DNA of 64,000 bases from Sporolactobacillus kofuensis (GTDB taxonomy: Bacteria > Bacillota > Bacilli > Bacillales > Sporolactobacillaceae). Both the position numbers and the translations under genes were made by a program. Of the stretch, positions 1 through 8,541 are shown one piece after another. The notes beneath the pieces are model-generated. The model was not told where the DNA came from. It saw nothing but the letters and a program-made list of their open reading frames with translations, and searched no databases. Where the stretch lies: the NCBI RefSeq assembly GCF_042660205.1, contig NZ_JBHSTQ010000011.1, forward strand, positions 1 through 64,000, given 5' to 3'. Position 1 is the first letter of the stretch; the number at the start of each line of letters is the position of its first letter.

Positions 1-112
1 AGACCAAAAATGATATCTATAGGTTTTTCTTTATGTGGTAAACGCCATGGCATCACGTGGTAAAATCTTTGGCGATTGATGGTAATAAAGATGACAAGGC
101 TGGTACATTCTA

Positions 113-853
113 GTGGCCGTAATCATTAAAGACCCGACCTATAAAATCAAGACTAAGGGAAAGGTTAAAGAGAAGGCTGAAGAACTCAAGTTTCTCAGTC
201 AGACAGATACCGAGAAGCTTTCCCACTACATCCTCAAAGAACTCAAGTGGCGTTACATTAGCCGGCACATGATTTTATTCGCGCTTGCAACCGGCTGCCG
301 ATACAGTGAAGTCTGCGGCATGACGTGGGACTGCATTGATTTAGAGGATAAGACCGTTCGCGTAAATAAGAAATGGGATTACCATAATGCGCATGACTTC
401 GGTCCGACAAAAACAGATTCGTCCCGCCGCGTCATTACTATTGATGACGAAACGATTAAATGGATAACGCATCTCAAGGCAGAACAGTCAACGCAAAAGG
501 CTAAGCTTAAAGACGACCCGAACCCGCACAATCTTGTCTTTGTCGGTAAGAACTATCAACTGGTGACGAACACCGCCGTCAATAAGACGCTGCGGAGCTT
601 AGCGGACACATTAGACATAAAGAGCGTTACCTTTCATGCCCTGCGACACACGCACGCCAGCATTCAATTGTACAACGGCCGATCGATCAGCTGGGTATCT
701 AAGCGATTGGGGCATAAAAATATCATGACGACATATAAAACTTATGTCCATATCATTGACGAATTGTTCACCAGAGAAAATGAGGAATCCAACGAAACCA
801 TGAGCAAGATATTCAAGGTTCCGGATGAAAAGAAAGTGGTCAGCCTCAGGTAG
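113..853 (+). pseudogene. tyrosine recombinase (integrase), N-terminally truncated
   Basis: The 246 residues correspond to the catalytic domain of a phage/ICE-type tyrosine integrase. The active-site set is visible: Arg63 in CRYSEV, His175 and Arg178 in HALRH, His201 in RLGHK and the nucleophile Tyr211 in KTYVH. Full-length relatives have about 370-390 residues. The arm-binding and core-binding domains are missing, and none of the three forward frames of bases 1-112 encodes them, so this is a 3' remnant or rearranged gene rather than a simple frameshift. The GTG at 113 is only the first possible start and has no ribosome-binding site. Its stop lies about 125 bases from an ssrA-derived att repeat, the same layout as the complete integrase at 10867-12033, so it probably belonged to another element using the same site. 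Confidence 0.75.
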
Positions 854-855
854 GC

Positions 856-967
856 TTGCCCTCATTTTGCCCTCAAATATCTCAAAAGTGTACTTCAGTG
901 TACGAGTTAAGGGTATTAAAAAATCCCTTTGCAAAGGGATTTTTCGAATATCTCGGGTATAGTGTAC
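856..967. repeat. candidate integrase arm-type direct repeats (left element)
   Basis: Two copies of TTGCCCTCA (856-864 and 867-875) and three copies of AGTGTAC (887-893, 897-903, 961-967) lie between the truncated integrase and the att repeat at 978. Short direct repeats in this position are typical of arm-type integrase or excisionase sites. That function is inferred from position only. Confidence 0.4.
919..945. terminator. bidirectional intrinsic terminator near left att site
   Basis: An inverted repeat (AATCCCTTT / AAAGGGATT) is flanked by A-rich and T-rich runs on both sides. It can end transcription from the left integrase. On the minus strand it would have ended tmRNA transcription if ssrA had abutted this att site. 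Confidence 0.7.
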
Positions 968-977
968 CAACACCATA

Positions 978-999
978 ATGGAGACGGTGGGAGTCGAAC
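978..999. repeat. attL: attachment site, left copy (22-bp direct repeat of the ssrA 3' end)
   Basis: These 22 bases are identical to 12170-12191, which is the 3' end of the tmRNA gene from the T-loop to the discriminator base. Identity stops sharply at both ends. Together the two copies bound an 11,192-bp unit carrying an integrase next to its right end. Eight bases of the repeat (981-988, GAGACGGT) recur inverted just inside the element (1002-1009). Confidence 0.88.
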
Positions 1000-1051
1000 T
1001 AACCGTCTCGAAATGCTGTTATATCAATAGTTGCGGGGGTAATTGATTTTT

Positions 1052-1070
1052 TTGACTATGTTTTTGACTA
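1052..1070. repeat. candidate arm-type sites, left end of element
   Basis: Two direct copies of TTGACTA (1052-1058 and 1064-1070) lie just inside the left att site. The same GACTA core occurs three times near the right end (12039-12066) in the same orientation. Sharing a motif at both element ends is what integrase arm-type sites look like. Confidence 0.5.
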
Positions 1071-1113
1071 CGTTTTACTAAGAGTTAGGAATTTAATAAA
1101 TAATTTAAAATAA

Positions 1114-3720
1114 TTATTTGAGTAATTCATCAAAAGCATCTTTAAATTCTTTTATATCTTCATCGTGTGTATAGAATGGTAACCCTAATATCTTATACTG
1201 TTCATTACTATAATCAATAATGTCATAATTAGCTTCTATACTTTTTAAGAAATCATTTTTCCATTTGTCTTTTTTTCTTAAATGTTTTCCTTTAGGTTCA
1301 ATAAATACTTGTTGAATAGCTTGTTGATTATCCTCATTAATTAAGATTAATAAGTAATCCGGTTCGAAACGATAGCCACCATCAAATGAGAAAATTGCTG
1401 CATTTCGTTCATTTCTTATTAAAAATACCTTTTTATATATTTTTCTTAATTCGTTAACTTTGCTATTAAAAAAATACACGAACCTCTTCTCTTCTGATGT
1501 ACCATAGTTGTCATTATAAACGTACCAATCTTTATCTGCTAACAAAAGCTTATAATCTTGAGGAATTGTATCATCATTTTGGGAAATACCTTCTCCATAA
1601 TCGTTACCTAAATATTTTTTTCTCGGAGTATCTCTAACTATTGAACTTAGTGGAACAGGTTTAAAAGTTGGACTACCATAAAATTGATCCTTTAAGGATT
1701 CAATATTTGTTACTAAATCACCCAATACTTTAATACATGCTTTATATAACAATTCATTATTTAATTCATTTATTGACTGAATAATAATATCAATATCCCC
1801 TAAATATGATTCACTTTCTATAAATTCGTTTATTGAATTTAGTGAATTAAATATCTCTTTTAATTTATTAAAATTATATATTGGATATATGCTTAAAGCT
1901 TTTTTTACTATTCTTTTATCAATATTTCCTAATGTAACTCTATAGGTATTTACAACTGAATTATCCTCTTCCATTACATCATTTTCAGAAGCTAGACTTA
2001 ATACTTTAATTTTATTTGAACTATCGATATAAGAATAATCTTTTTTAAATTTTTGAGGAATAGAATTTATCAGTGAGTTATCTATTTTAATTTTTTCATT
2101 TAAATAAATTGCACCAGATTTAAAAATTTCTTCTTCTTTAAAATTCTGTTTAACAATATATTCATATTCTGTAAAATTATCATCTTCTAATCCTATTTCA
2201 CGTAGAGCTTTCCTTAATTCTTCAATATATCGAGAGTCGTTTTTACTATGATAGTATAATGTTTCAAGATATTTAAACTGATTCTCAGGATCTGAATCAA
2301 ATTTTCTTTTATACTCATTTGTAAAATCATTATCAATGATAAAAGGATTATAACGAACTCCTCGACCAATCAACTGCGCTTCTTGGATTGTAGTCTCAGA
2401 AATCTTTCTCCCACCTTGCCTTGTATCGTAAAGGCGAACTATATCATAAAGATTTAATACATCCCATCCTTCATGAAGCATATCGCAAACAAAAATCGCT
2501 CTATAAGGATTATTAGAATCCTCTAGATTATTTACTGAAATTAATTTACTTTCTAATTCTTTATCTGACATTTTGGAATGTAAAATTAAAGATTTTTCCT
2601 TTGAGAATGATAATTTTAATTCCTCTAATAGAATAAATGAAGTAAGACCATTATTATCATAAAACTCAAACATATCTTTAATTACTTTATTGTCATTATT
2701 CCTGAACTTTTCAATATCTTTTGCAGTAAAACTTCTTTCGAAGTAATCATAAAAGTCGTTATAAAAATCTTCTAGTGCTTGTGTATCTTTATGCTTAAAT
2801 AAAATAACTGGTTTCGATTTAATTTTTAAAGTTTGAAATAATTTAAGCCTGTACTGACTAATTAGCATCGCTTGAATAGTTCTTTCATATAAATCATAAT
2901 CAGATTGCAAATTGTAAAATTCTTTAGTATAACCACTTTCTCTAAATTTTATTAAATCATATTTATATACTGTTACTGGATTATATTTATTTCTAATGTC
3001 AACGTTCTCACTAACAGTTGCGGTAAACTCAAGTAGAATATTTTTTTCGTTAGACTTAAATAACCCATTAACTGTTTGTTCCCAATTTTTTTTATTTGCT
3101 TCTGCTTCATTTTTAGACTTTTTAGTACTTTTAGTGAAAGAATTTAAATGGTGTGCTTCATCGGATAAAAATACTATATTGTTATTTTTAAACTCTTTTT
3201 TAGAAACTTTATTTTCTCCAGGAAATGCAATATCAAGATGTAACTTTTGAATTGTACAAAACTTTATATAAATTTTGCTTTCTTCAATTAAATTAGAGAA
3301 TGTTTCCGTTTCTTCAATTACTATTTCTTTCCCATCAATTATAATTTTATTATTAAATAAATATTTCATTGAAGTTTTATCTAGAAAATTCATCTTTGTT
3401 TTATTAATAATATTTTTAGAATTAACAAAGAATATAAATTTATTATATCCTTTTGTATATAAGTATAATATTATTCCTGCCATAATAAATGTTTTACCAC
3501 TACCAGTTGCCATATGGAATAGGTTATGGATTTGATTTCCTCTATTTAAAGCTGCAGTTTCATAATATAACATGAATTTCTCAAAAGCATTTTTTTGATA
3601 ATCCCTAATTTTAAAATTTGGATTTAAATTAGAAATAATTTCTTTAGGAATCAAAGGGAAATCTAAATCTCTAGATAGTATTAAATTATCTATTTGATTG
3701 TTTAATATATTGTTGACCAC
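1114..3720 (-). CDS. res: type III restriction enzyme, Res subunit (helicase-nuclease)
   Basis: The product has 868 residues. An N-terminal superfamily 2 helicase core shows Walker A ATGSGKT (about 71-77), the DEAH box (187-190), motif III TAT (233-235) and motif VI QLIGRGVRYNP. The C-terminus carries a PD-(D/E)xK nuclease pattern: PD at 787-788 and EPK at 808-810. This is the layout of type III Res subunits, which cleave DNA together with Mod. Translation starts at a GTG preceded by a strong AGGAGGTG, and the gene overlaps the end of mod by 19 bases, suggesting coupling. Very AT-rich, unlike the chromosome, which points to recent transfer as cargo. Confidence 0.9.
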   Translation of the reverse strand: MVNNILNNQIDNLILSRDLDFPLIPKEIISNLNPNFKIRDYQKNAFEKFMLYYETAALNRGNQIHNLFHMATGSGKTFIMAGIILYLYTKGYNKFIFFVNSKNIINKTKMNFLDKTSMKYLFNNKIIIDGKEIVIEETETFSNLIEESKIYIKFCTIQKLHLDIAFPGENKVSKKEFKNNNIVFLSDEAHHLNSFTKSTKKSKNEAEANKKNWEQTVNGLFKSNEKNILLEFTATVSENVDIRNKYNPVTVYKYDLIKFRESGYTKEFYNLQSDYDLYERTIQAMLISQYRLKLFQTLKIKSKPVILFKHKDTQALEDFYNDFYDYFERSFTAKDIEKFRNNDNKVIKDMFEFYDNNGLTSFILLEELKLSFSKEKSLILHSKMSDKELESKLISVNNLEDSNNPYRAIFVCDMLHEGWDVLNLYDIVRLYDTRQGGRKISETTIQEAQLIGRGVRYNPFIIDNDFTNEYKRKFDSDPENQFKYLETLYYHSKNDSRYIEELRKALREIGLEDDNFTEYEYIVKQNFKEEEIFKSGAIYLNEKIKIDNSLINSIPQKFKKDYSYIDSSNKIKVLSLASENDVMEEDNSVVNTYRVTLGNIDKRIVKKALSIYPIYNFNKLKEIFNSLNSINEFIESESYLGDIDIIIQSINELNNELLYKACIKVLGDLVTNIESLKDQFYGSPTFKPVPLSSIVRDTPRKKYLGNDYGEGISQNDDTIPQDYKLLLADKDWYVYNDNYGTSEEKRFVYFFNSKVNELRKIYKKVFLIRNERNAAIFSFDGGYRFEPDYLLILINEDNQQAIQQVFIEPKGKHLRKKDKWKNDFLKSIEANYDIIDYSNEQYKILGLPFYTHDEDIKEFKDAFDELLK

Positions 3721-5690
3721 AGATTTTCACCTCCTAATCCTTTATAAAAGCTTTTAGTAAATAATTTGTCATCTTCTCTTAAATTGAAACTACTATCCTC
3801 AATTTCTGATGCATTAATATATAACGTATTTTTGTCAATAACACTCAATAATAAAGCTTTTTTATCTTCTATTGAAAATTCTTCAAAATCGTTTCTACCA
3901 TTTTTCAAGTTATTAAAATCTATACGATATGAAACAAATTCACTATTGTAAAGTTCTTCATATAAACTGTTTAATATCTCATGATTATCAGTTGCAATTA
4001 TTTTCTCGACAAAATTTTGAGAATTAGATAATATTTCACAACTTATAAAATAACTATCTTCTCTCATATTATTAGCAATTCCACTTTCGTCTCCATTAAC
4101 TACTAAATTAAGTCTATTAAGTGAAATTTCATAATGTTTATCTAATTGTTCAATGGCAATAAACTTTCTATTTAATTTTAATGCTACCGCAGCTGTTGTT
4201 CCTGAACCTGAATATGCATCTAAAACTAAATCATCTTCATCTGTTGCCATTTCAATAATTCTTTTCAATAATTTTTCAGGTTTTTTACCAGCTGGCAGTG
4301 AATTCTCCTTTCCACCTTCATTTTGAGTATTTTGAAAATCAATATCTGTCCATAAATCTCCTAATAATTGAGCTAATTTTTCTTCACCATTTATATTTTT
4401 AACAGCACTAGATAAAAATGAAATACGGCTACCATTTAAAGCATATCTAGTTTCACCATTTGAGTCTGTATAAGATATAACCTGATATTTTTTTTCTAAG
4501 CTTTCCTTTTTCTTATCAGCTGGAATAGAATTTACTAAACGATAAATTTTATCTTTATTTTCCAAACAAAACTGTAAAAATTCCGGATTATTATTAATAA
4601 TATCTTCTTTAACTGTAGTTTTAGAATCAATGATTCCTTCTTCAATTAATACATCTTTTAACTTTCTTGGATTATATATATTATTTTTTTCATCTACTAC
4701 ATCAAGATAAGCATTATAATGTGTATCCCATTTCAATTTCTCAGTATATTGAGGATTTATTTTAATATCCCCATTGCCTTTATATACTAAAATAGTATCT
4801 TTGTTTTTTAAAATTGTTTTCTCTTTAAATCGAGTTTTATTTCCAGAAATCGAATTGGATTTTACTGCAATGTTATTAACATAGTTTTCTCTACCAAATA
4901 CCTCATCCATTAATACTTTAAGATAAGCATCTTCATTTTTATCGCAATGAATGAAAATTAAGCCATCATCTTTTAAGAGTCCTTTCGCGACTTGAATTCT
5001 ATTTTTCATCATTACCAACCATGAAGAATGTTTAAATGAATCGTTATAATTCACTAAATCATTATCAGTATTATACAAAATATCCCAATATATTAATTTC
5101 ACTTGACCTTTATATCTTGGTAATAATGAATACATTGCAATCAAATTATTTCCTTTTATTAATAAATTATCTGTAGCTTCTGTAATTTGATTGATTTTAA
5201 CTTTAGAATTCCGTCCATATTTATAAGCATTTCCCAGTGCCTTTAAATCTAATAATCTATCAATTTCCTCTTTTGCAAGAACTTCATTAAAATATATTTC
5301 TTCCCTCTTTTTATCAGGATCCGTACTATCGAATTCTAAAATGCAATCTTTAAATGGAAATGATAATACAACATCGTTATAACTTAAAATCTTATTTTTC
5401 TTTTTATCAATTAGTCCAATTTCTTGTGAAAAAGAAGTATATGAATCTGGTAATGTAGCTTCATTCTCTAAAAACCAACTAAACTTTAATGGGTTAAAAA
5501 CAACCATATCCTCAATATCTATAAAAAAGTAATCTCTTGTTGTCTTATTATTAAAAAGGGTTTTTATAAATTTTGGATCATTCTTCAAAGCTAATTCATT
5601 TGATTTATTTAATAAAAGATCTCCATTTTGAGATAATAATCTTTCATCGGTCTTTAATACACTAAGTATCTCTTCTAAATTTTTATACAT
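3702..5690 (-). CDS. mod: type III DNA methyltransferase, Mod subunit (unusual motif IV)
   Basis: The 662-residue product is a beta-class N6-adenine or N4-cytosine methyltransferase: motif IV region at about 200-206 followed by YNDSFKHSSWL, and the AdoMet-binding motif AYSGSGTT at about 492-499. Mod supplies site recognition and protection for the type III system. Oddity: the catalytic tetrapeptide, normally DPPY, reads DILY (203-206) in YWDILYNTDND, and the DNA confirms it. Start chosen at the ATG at 5690 with GGGAG eight bases upstream; an in-frame TTG at 5705 is less likely. First gene of a mod-res pair. AT-rich cargo. Confidence 0.9.
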   Translation of the reverse strand: MYKNLEEILSVLKTDERLLSQNGDLLLNKSNELALKNDPKFIKTLFNNKTTRDYFFIDIEDMVVFNPLKFSWFLENEATLPDSYTSFSQEIGLIDKKKNKILSYNDVVLSFPFKDCILEFDSTDPDKKREEIYFNEVLAKEEIDRLLDLKALGNAYKYGRNSKVKINQITEATDNLLIKGNNLIAMYSLLPRYKGQVKLIYWDILYNTDNDLVNYNDSFKHSSWLVMMKNRIQVAKGLLKDDGLIFIHCDKNEDAYLKVLMDEVFGRENYVNNIAVKSNSISGNKTRFKEKTILKNKDTILVYKGNGDIKINPQYTEKLKWDTHYNAYLDVVDEKNNIYNPRKLKDVLIEEGIIDSKTTVKEDIINNNPEFLQFCLENKDKIYRLVNSIPADKKKESLEKKYQVISYTDSNGETRYALNGSRISFLSSAVKNINGEEKLAQLLGDLWTDIDFQNTQNEGGKENSLPAGKKPEKLLKRIIEMATDEDDLVLDAYSGSGTTAAVALKLNRKFIAIEQLDKHYEISLNRLNLVVNGDESGIANNMREDSYFISCEILSNSQNFVEKIIATDNHEILNSLYEELYNSEFVSYRIDFNNLKNGRNDFEEFSIEDKKALLLSVIDKNTLYINASEIEDSSFNLREDDKLFTKSFYKGLGGENLWSTIY

Positions 5691-5800
5691 AATCTTCGCT
5701 CCCAACTTATATTCACTTATTATTATATAATTTATACTTCATTTACAATATAAAAAAAATATATTTTTCTCCTCAGCACCTAGTCATGTATATAACAAAT

Positions 5801-5876
5801 GGGGCTCTGTGTTGCATGCCCCACCCCTATTCACATAAGTCGTTATGTATCCATTTGGATATGTAGCGGCTTTTTT
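5801..5876 (+). ncRNA. possible structured leader or small RNA ending in a strong terminator
   Basis: Two hairpins follow each other on the plus strand: GGGGC/GCCCC (5801-5805 with 5818-5822), then a 16-bp stem (5837-5852 with 5857-5872, loop ATTT) ending in a T run at 5871-5876. The second stem contains four G-U pairs that pair only in plus-strand RNA; on the minus strand they would be A-C mismatches. No gene lies upstream on this strand, so this looks like a small RNA or an attenuator leader for the ORF at 5938. Function unknown. Confidence 0.5.
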
Positions 5877-5937
5877 GCGTTACAGCGAAGAAGAGGTGTA
5901 GTGAGAAGAGCGCCAATATTGAAAGGCGGTGAAAACG

Positions 5938-6090
5938 ATGAATGAAACATTATTATGTATCTTAATTCGTGCAAAGGAGGTAAATAAATGGGTTGCTACT
6001 AAACATCTTGTAGAAGTCCAAGTGCAACGTTCGATTATTTTATATATAGAAGATCAAGGGTTGCACCCCCTCACTAGGTTTCTCCTATAG
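5938..6090 (+). CDS. small hypothetical protein, 50 aa
   Basis: An ATG preceded by GGCGGTG opens a 50-codon frame beginning MNETLLCILIRAKEVNKW and ending at TAG 6090. It runs toward the regulator-like gene on the opposite strand and overlaps its last six bases. Inside it, a perfect AGGAGG precedes a four-codon frame (ATG at 5988, MGCY), which may be chance. I do not recognise the protein. Support is the ribosome-binding site, its position after the terminator-like RNA, and a plausible helical composition. Confidence 0.4.
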   Translation: MNETLLCILIRAKEVNKWVATKHLVEVQVQRSIILYIEDQGLHPLTRFLL

Positions 6091-6837
6091 TTTTAATTTT
6101 AAATTTTTCATTTTACATACTTGGTCATTTCTATTTTGCTTTAAAAAAATATTCATTAATAACGAAGAAAATTCAGTCTGAACAAATCTATCAATGCTCT
6201 CCGGGAGCTTCTTAAATGTCAAATAAGCATTGTCATTAAATATAGTTACCGGCTTTATCTCTTTAATACTTTCTAATACACCTCCATTCTCCACATAATT
6301 TTCAGAATAATATTTGTTATGCGTGAAATCTGCAAATAATCTTATAAACTGATCTCTAACAGTATATTGATTATCATAGTGCATTTTCAAAAGTCTATCT
6401 ATTTTTTCTGGAGTAACTTCTGAGGATTCTTTTCCAAAATTTGATAGTAATGAAAAGATATTATCTGTGAAATTCACATCTTCATTAATACAGTCACGAA
6501 TTAAACATTCGAATAACTCTACTGAATACATCCGTATTTCATCATCATTCCCCCACAGCATTTCATGTTTGGAAAATTTTAATTTATCAACGAGTAAGTC
6601 AGTATATGTTTCTGTAAGCAAATATCGATTATTTCTACCCTTAAAATTCCCAGTCGCTATTTTATTAATCAGTTTATAGTCATAGCCCGTTCTTTTTTCC
6701 GCAGTTTCATAATCTATTTTGTTTTCATATCCTGCTATATTGTAATAAGTTAACTTCAAATCCATCTTTCTTAAATAAATTCTTTTTGCTGCTAAATCAT
6801 ATATAAATTTGTTACTTATCGGAAAAATATTTTTCAT
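6085..6837 (-). CDS. uncharacterised element protein, possibly an HTH regulator
   Basis: A 250-residue protein starting MKNIFPISNKFIYDLAAKR, with AAAGGGGT ahead of the ATG at 6837. The first 90 or so residues (LAAKRIYLRKMDLKLTYYNI, then a GYDYKLINKIATGNFKG stretch) resemble a divergent XRE-type helix-turn-helix in outline, and the rest is predicted mostly helical with no motif I know. It sits between the RM cargo and the divergently transcribed mobilization genes, where elements often keep their repressor. Function is inferred from position and weak resemblance only. Confidence 0.55.
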   Translation of the reverse strand: MKNIFPISNKFIYDLAAKRIYLRKMDLKLTYYNIAGYENKIDYETAEKRTGYDYKLINKIATGNFKGRNNRYLLTETYTDLLVDKLKFSKHEMLWGNDDEIRMYSVELFECLIRDCINEDVNFTDNIFSLLSNFGKESSEVTPEKIDRLLKMHYDNQYTVRDQFIRLFADFTHNKYYSENYVENGGVLESIKEIKPVTIFNDNAYLTFKKLPESIDRFVQTEFSSLLMNIFLKQNRNDQVCKMKNLKLKL

Positions 6838-6971
6838 ATTTAGACCCCTTTCCAAAAAGGTGGTGTATTTTTGATAAGTGTATCACAAAAAATCAGATAT
6901 AAGCACTAATTAAAATATATGACACAATACAGGTATCAAGAAAGACTCGCAATCCCTTGAAATACTTAATA

Positions 6972-6996
6972 GTGTTTGTTTGCTAGTGACAAACAC
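6972..6996. promoter_or_regulatory. inverted repeat in divergent control region
   Basis: Perfect 8-bp arms GTGTTTGT and ACAAACAC are separated by nine bases in the intergenic region between the regulator-like gene and the mobilization operon. A second smaller palindrome (GTACTT/AAGTAC) lies at about 7068-7087. Both are candidate operator sites. No clear promoter hexamers could be assigned. Confidence 0.4.
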
Positions 6997-7118
6997 AGAA
7001 AGAAGAGATTCTTATGATGAAAAGATAAGTAAACTTATTAACGTTATTTTATGACCGGCATGAATAGTACTTAAAGTGCCAAGTACCAATCAAAATATAA
7101 TCTACTGAGGTGTAAAGC

Positions 7119-7436
7119 ATGAAAATGAAAAATAACTTTAAACGAAATAGTTACAGCAAGGAAATAGCGGAGAAATATGTAAATCCAACCTCTTCCTTTA
7201 TTCTGTTATCTAGTGAAGCTGAGGAAATGTATACATTTGAGAATAACAAACGTGTCCCTATTGGATCAAAAATTTGGGTACTACAAACTGGTGTTAACCC
7301 GTTTTCTGTGAAACTGCCAGCACAAGTAACTGTCTCTGCTAACCAGCTTGATCAGGTAAGGCTGGTCGACTTAGAAGCGATCGAAGTTCGTAATAACATA
7401 TATTTCAAAGCATCTTCAATTGAAAAAATAAAATAA
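7119..7436 (+). CDS. small conserved-type element protein upstream of coupling ATPase
   Basis: The product has 105 residues and begins MKMKNNFKRNSYSKEIAEKY, with GAGGTG upstream of its ATG. No catalytic motif is visible. The second half is beta-rich, with a VPIGSKIWVLQTG segment. Its place directly before an FtsK-like gene parallels the DUF961-type genes of Tn916 and ICEBs1, but I cannot see enough similarity to assign that family. First gene of the mobilization operon, 36 bases before the next start. Confidence 0.65.
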   Translation: MKMKNNFKRNSYSKEIAEKYVNPTSSFILLSSEAEEMYTFENNKRVPIGSKIWVLQTGVNPFSVKLPAQVTVSANQLDQVRLVDLEAIEVRNNIYFKASSIEKIK

Positions 7437-7472
7437 TATGACCATCTTGAAACAAACCTAGAAGGAGAAAAT

Positions 7473-8540
7473 ATGAATTCAAATGAATTAAAAAAATATC
7501 TGATCCAATGTCTAAATATGGCGCTCGGTATTGAAGGCGAATCTACTTATACAAATTCATTTGATGTTGAAATTCTGAGGGACGGCTTTATTTTCAAACC
7601 CGCCGTCCCTTCAACTTTCATATTAAATAACCATTTGTATAATCGTATCTTTCAATTAGCGAGTGGCGTCCTGTATCCAAAATTCACACTACTAAAGCAA
7701 AGTGGAACCTACTTTGTTAAAACATCTGATAATGATATGCATACTGCTAGAGGATTATTTTTCCCTTGGTATCAAGGAGTTCCAGAAAGAATTATCATTG
7801 ATGATCTTTCCTTTTTTCTAGTTAGCAAAGTCAAAGAAAAATCCATTCCATTAATGGAAAATTTAGATTTCGATTACAGTAAAGTTTACCATCTAGCTAT
7901 CGCTGGTAACAGCGGCAGTGGGAAAAGCCAAAGTCTGATTTATCTTATGTCCGCCATCAAATCTTTTTCAGATTTAGTAATTGTTGATCCCAAATTTGAC
8001 AGCCCTAGTAAATTTGCACACCAAAATGGCATCAGATTGATTAAACCCGAAAATAATCGTAGTCAAAATGACTTTGTAAACCAAATTAGTGATATGCTGA
8101 GCGAATATGTCTCTCTTATTCAACAAAGACAACAGGAGTTATTTGATAATCCCTCCGTAATTTTCCGACATCAAACGATAGTCATAGATGAATTACTAGC
8201 TTTAACAACGGGTGTATCCAAACAGATACAAGCAGATTTTTTCTCGCTTTTAAGTCAAATTGCCTTACTTGGTCGCTCGACCAGAATCCATTTGATCTTA
8301 GTCAGTCAACGCTTTGATGTTAATGCCCTACCTATTAGCATTCGGGAGCAGTGCAACTTGGTCTTACAATTAGGCAATATAAACAAAAAGACCACACAAT
8401 TTCTTTTTCCCGATCTGGATAATAGCGAGGATATTGTTATTCCAAAAGGCGTCGCAACCGGTATCATCCAATTAATAGATGGCGTCCATAGTAACAATAT
8501 CATGCCGATCTTAATGCCTACTGTAAAGGAGTGGCTATAA
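7473..8540 (+). CDS. FtsK/TcpA-like DNA translocase (putative coupling protein)
   Basis: A 355-residue P-loop ATPase of the FtsK/HerA class: Walker A GNSGSGKS (145-152) and Walker B TIVIDE (235-240), followed by a sensor-like LVSQR. It is short for a coupling protein and has no membrane segment of its own. The next gene, one base after its stop, encodes a two-helix membrane protein that may provide the anchor. In integrative elements such ATPases bring the relaxase-DNA complex to a conjugation channel. Start ATG has GAAGGAG upstream. The coupling role is inference from family and context. Confidence 0.8.
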   Translation: MNSNELKKYLIQCLNMALGIEGESTYTNSFDVEILRDGFIFKPAVPSTFILNNHLYNRIFQLASGVLYPKFTLLKQSGTYFVKTSDNDMHTARGLFFPWYQGVPERIIIDDLSFFLVSKVKEKSIPLMENLDFDYSKVYHLAIAGNSGSGKSQSLIYLMSAIKSFSDLVIVDPKFDSPSKFAHQNGIRLIKPENNRSQNDFVNQISDMLSEYVSLIQQRQQELFDNPSVIFRHQTIVIDELLALTTGVSKQIQADFFSLLSQIALLGRSTRIHLILVSQRFDVNALPISIREQCNLVLQLGNINKKTTQFLFPDLDNSEDIVIPKGVATGIIQLIDGVHSNNIMPILMPTVKEWL

Positions 8541-8541
8541 T

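Noticed and set aside
611..976. Minus-strand 121-codon frame over the truncated integrase
   Set aside because: Antisense to the clear catalytic domain of the integrase; no start signal.
981..1009. Hairpin GAGACGGT/ACCGTCTC as a terminator
   Set aside because: No T run on either strand; it arises from an inverted copy of the att core and fits integrase core sites better.
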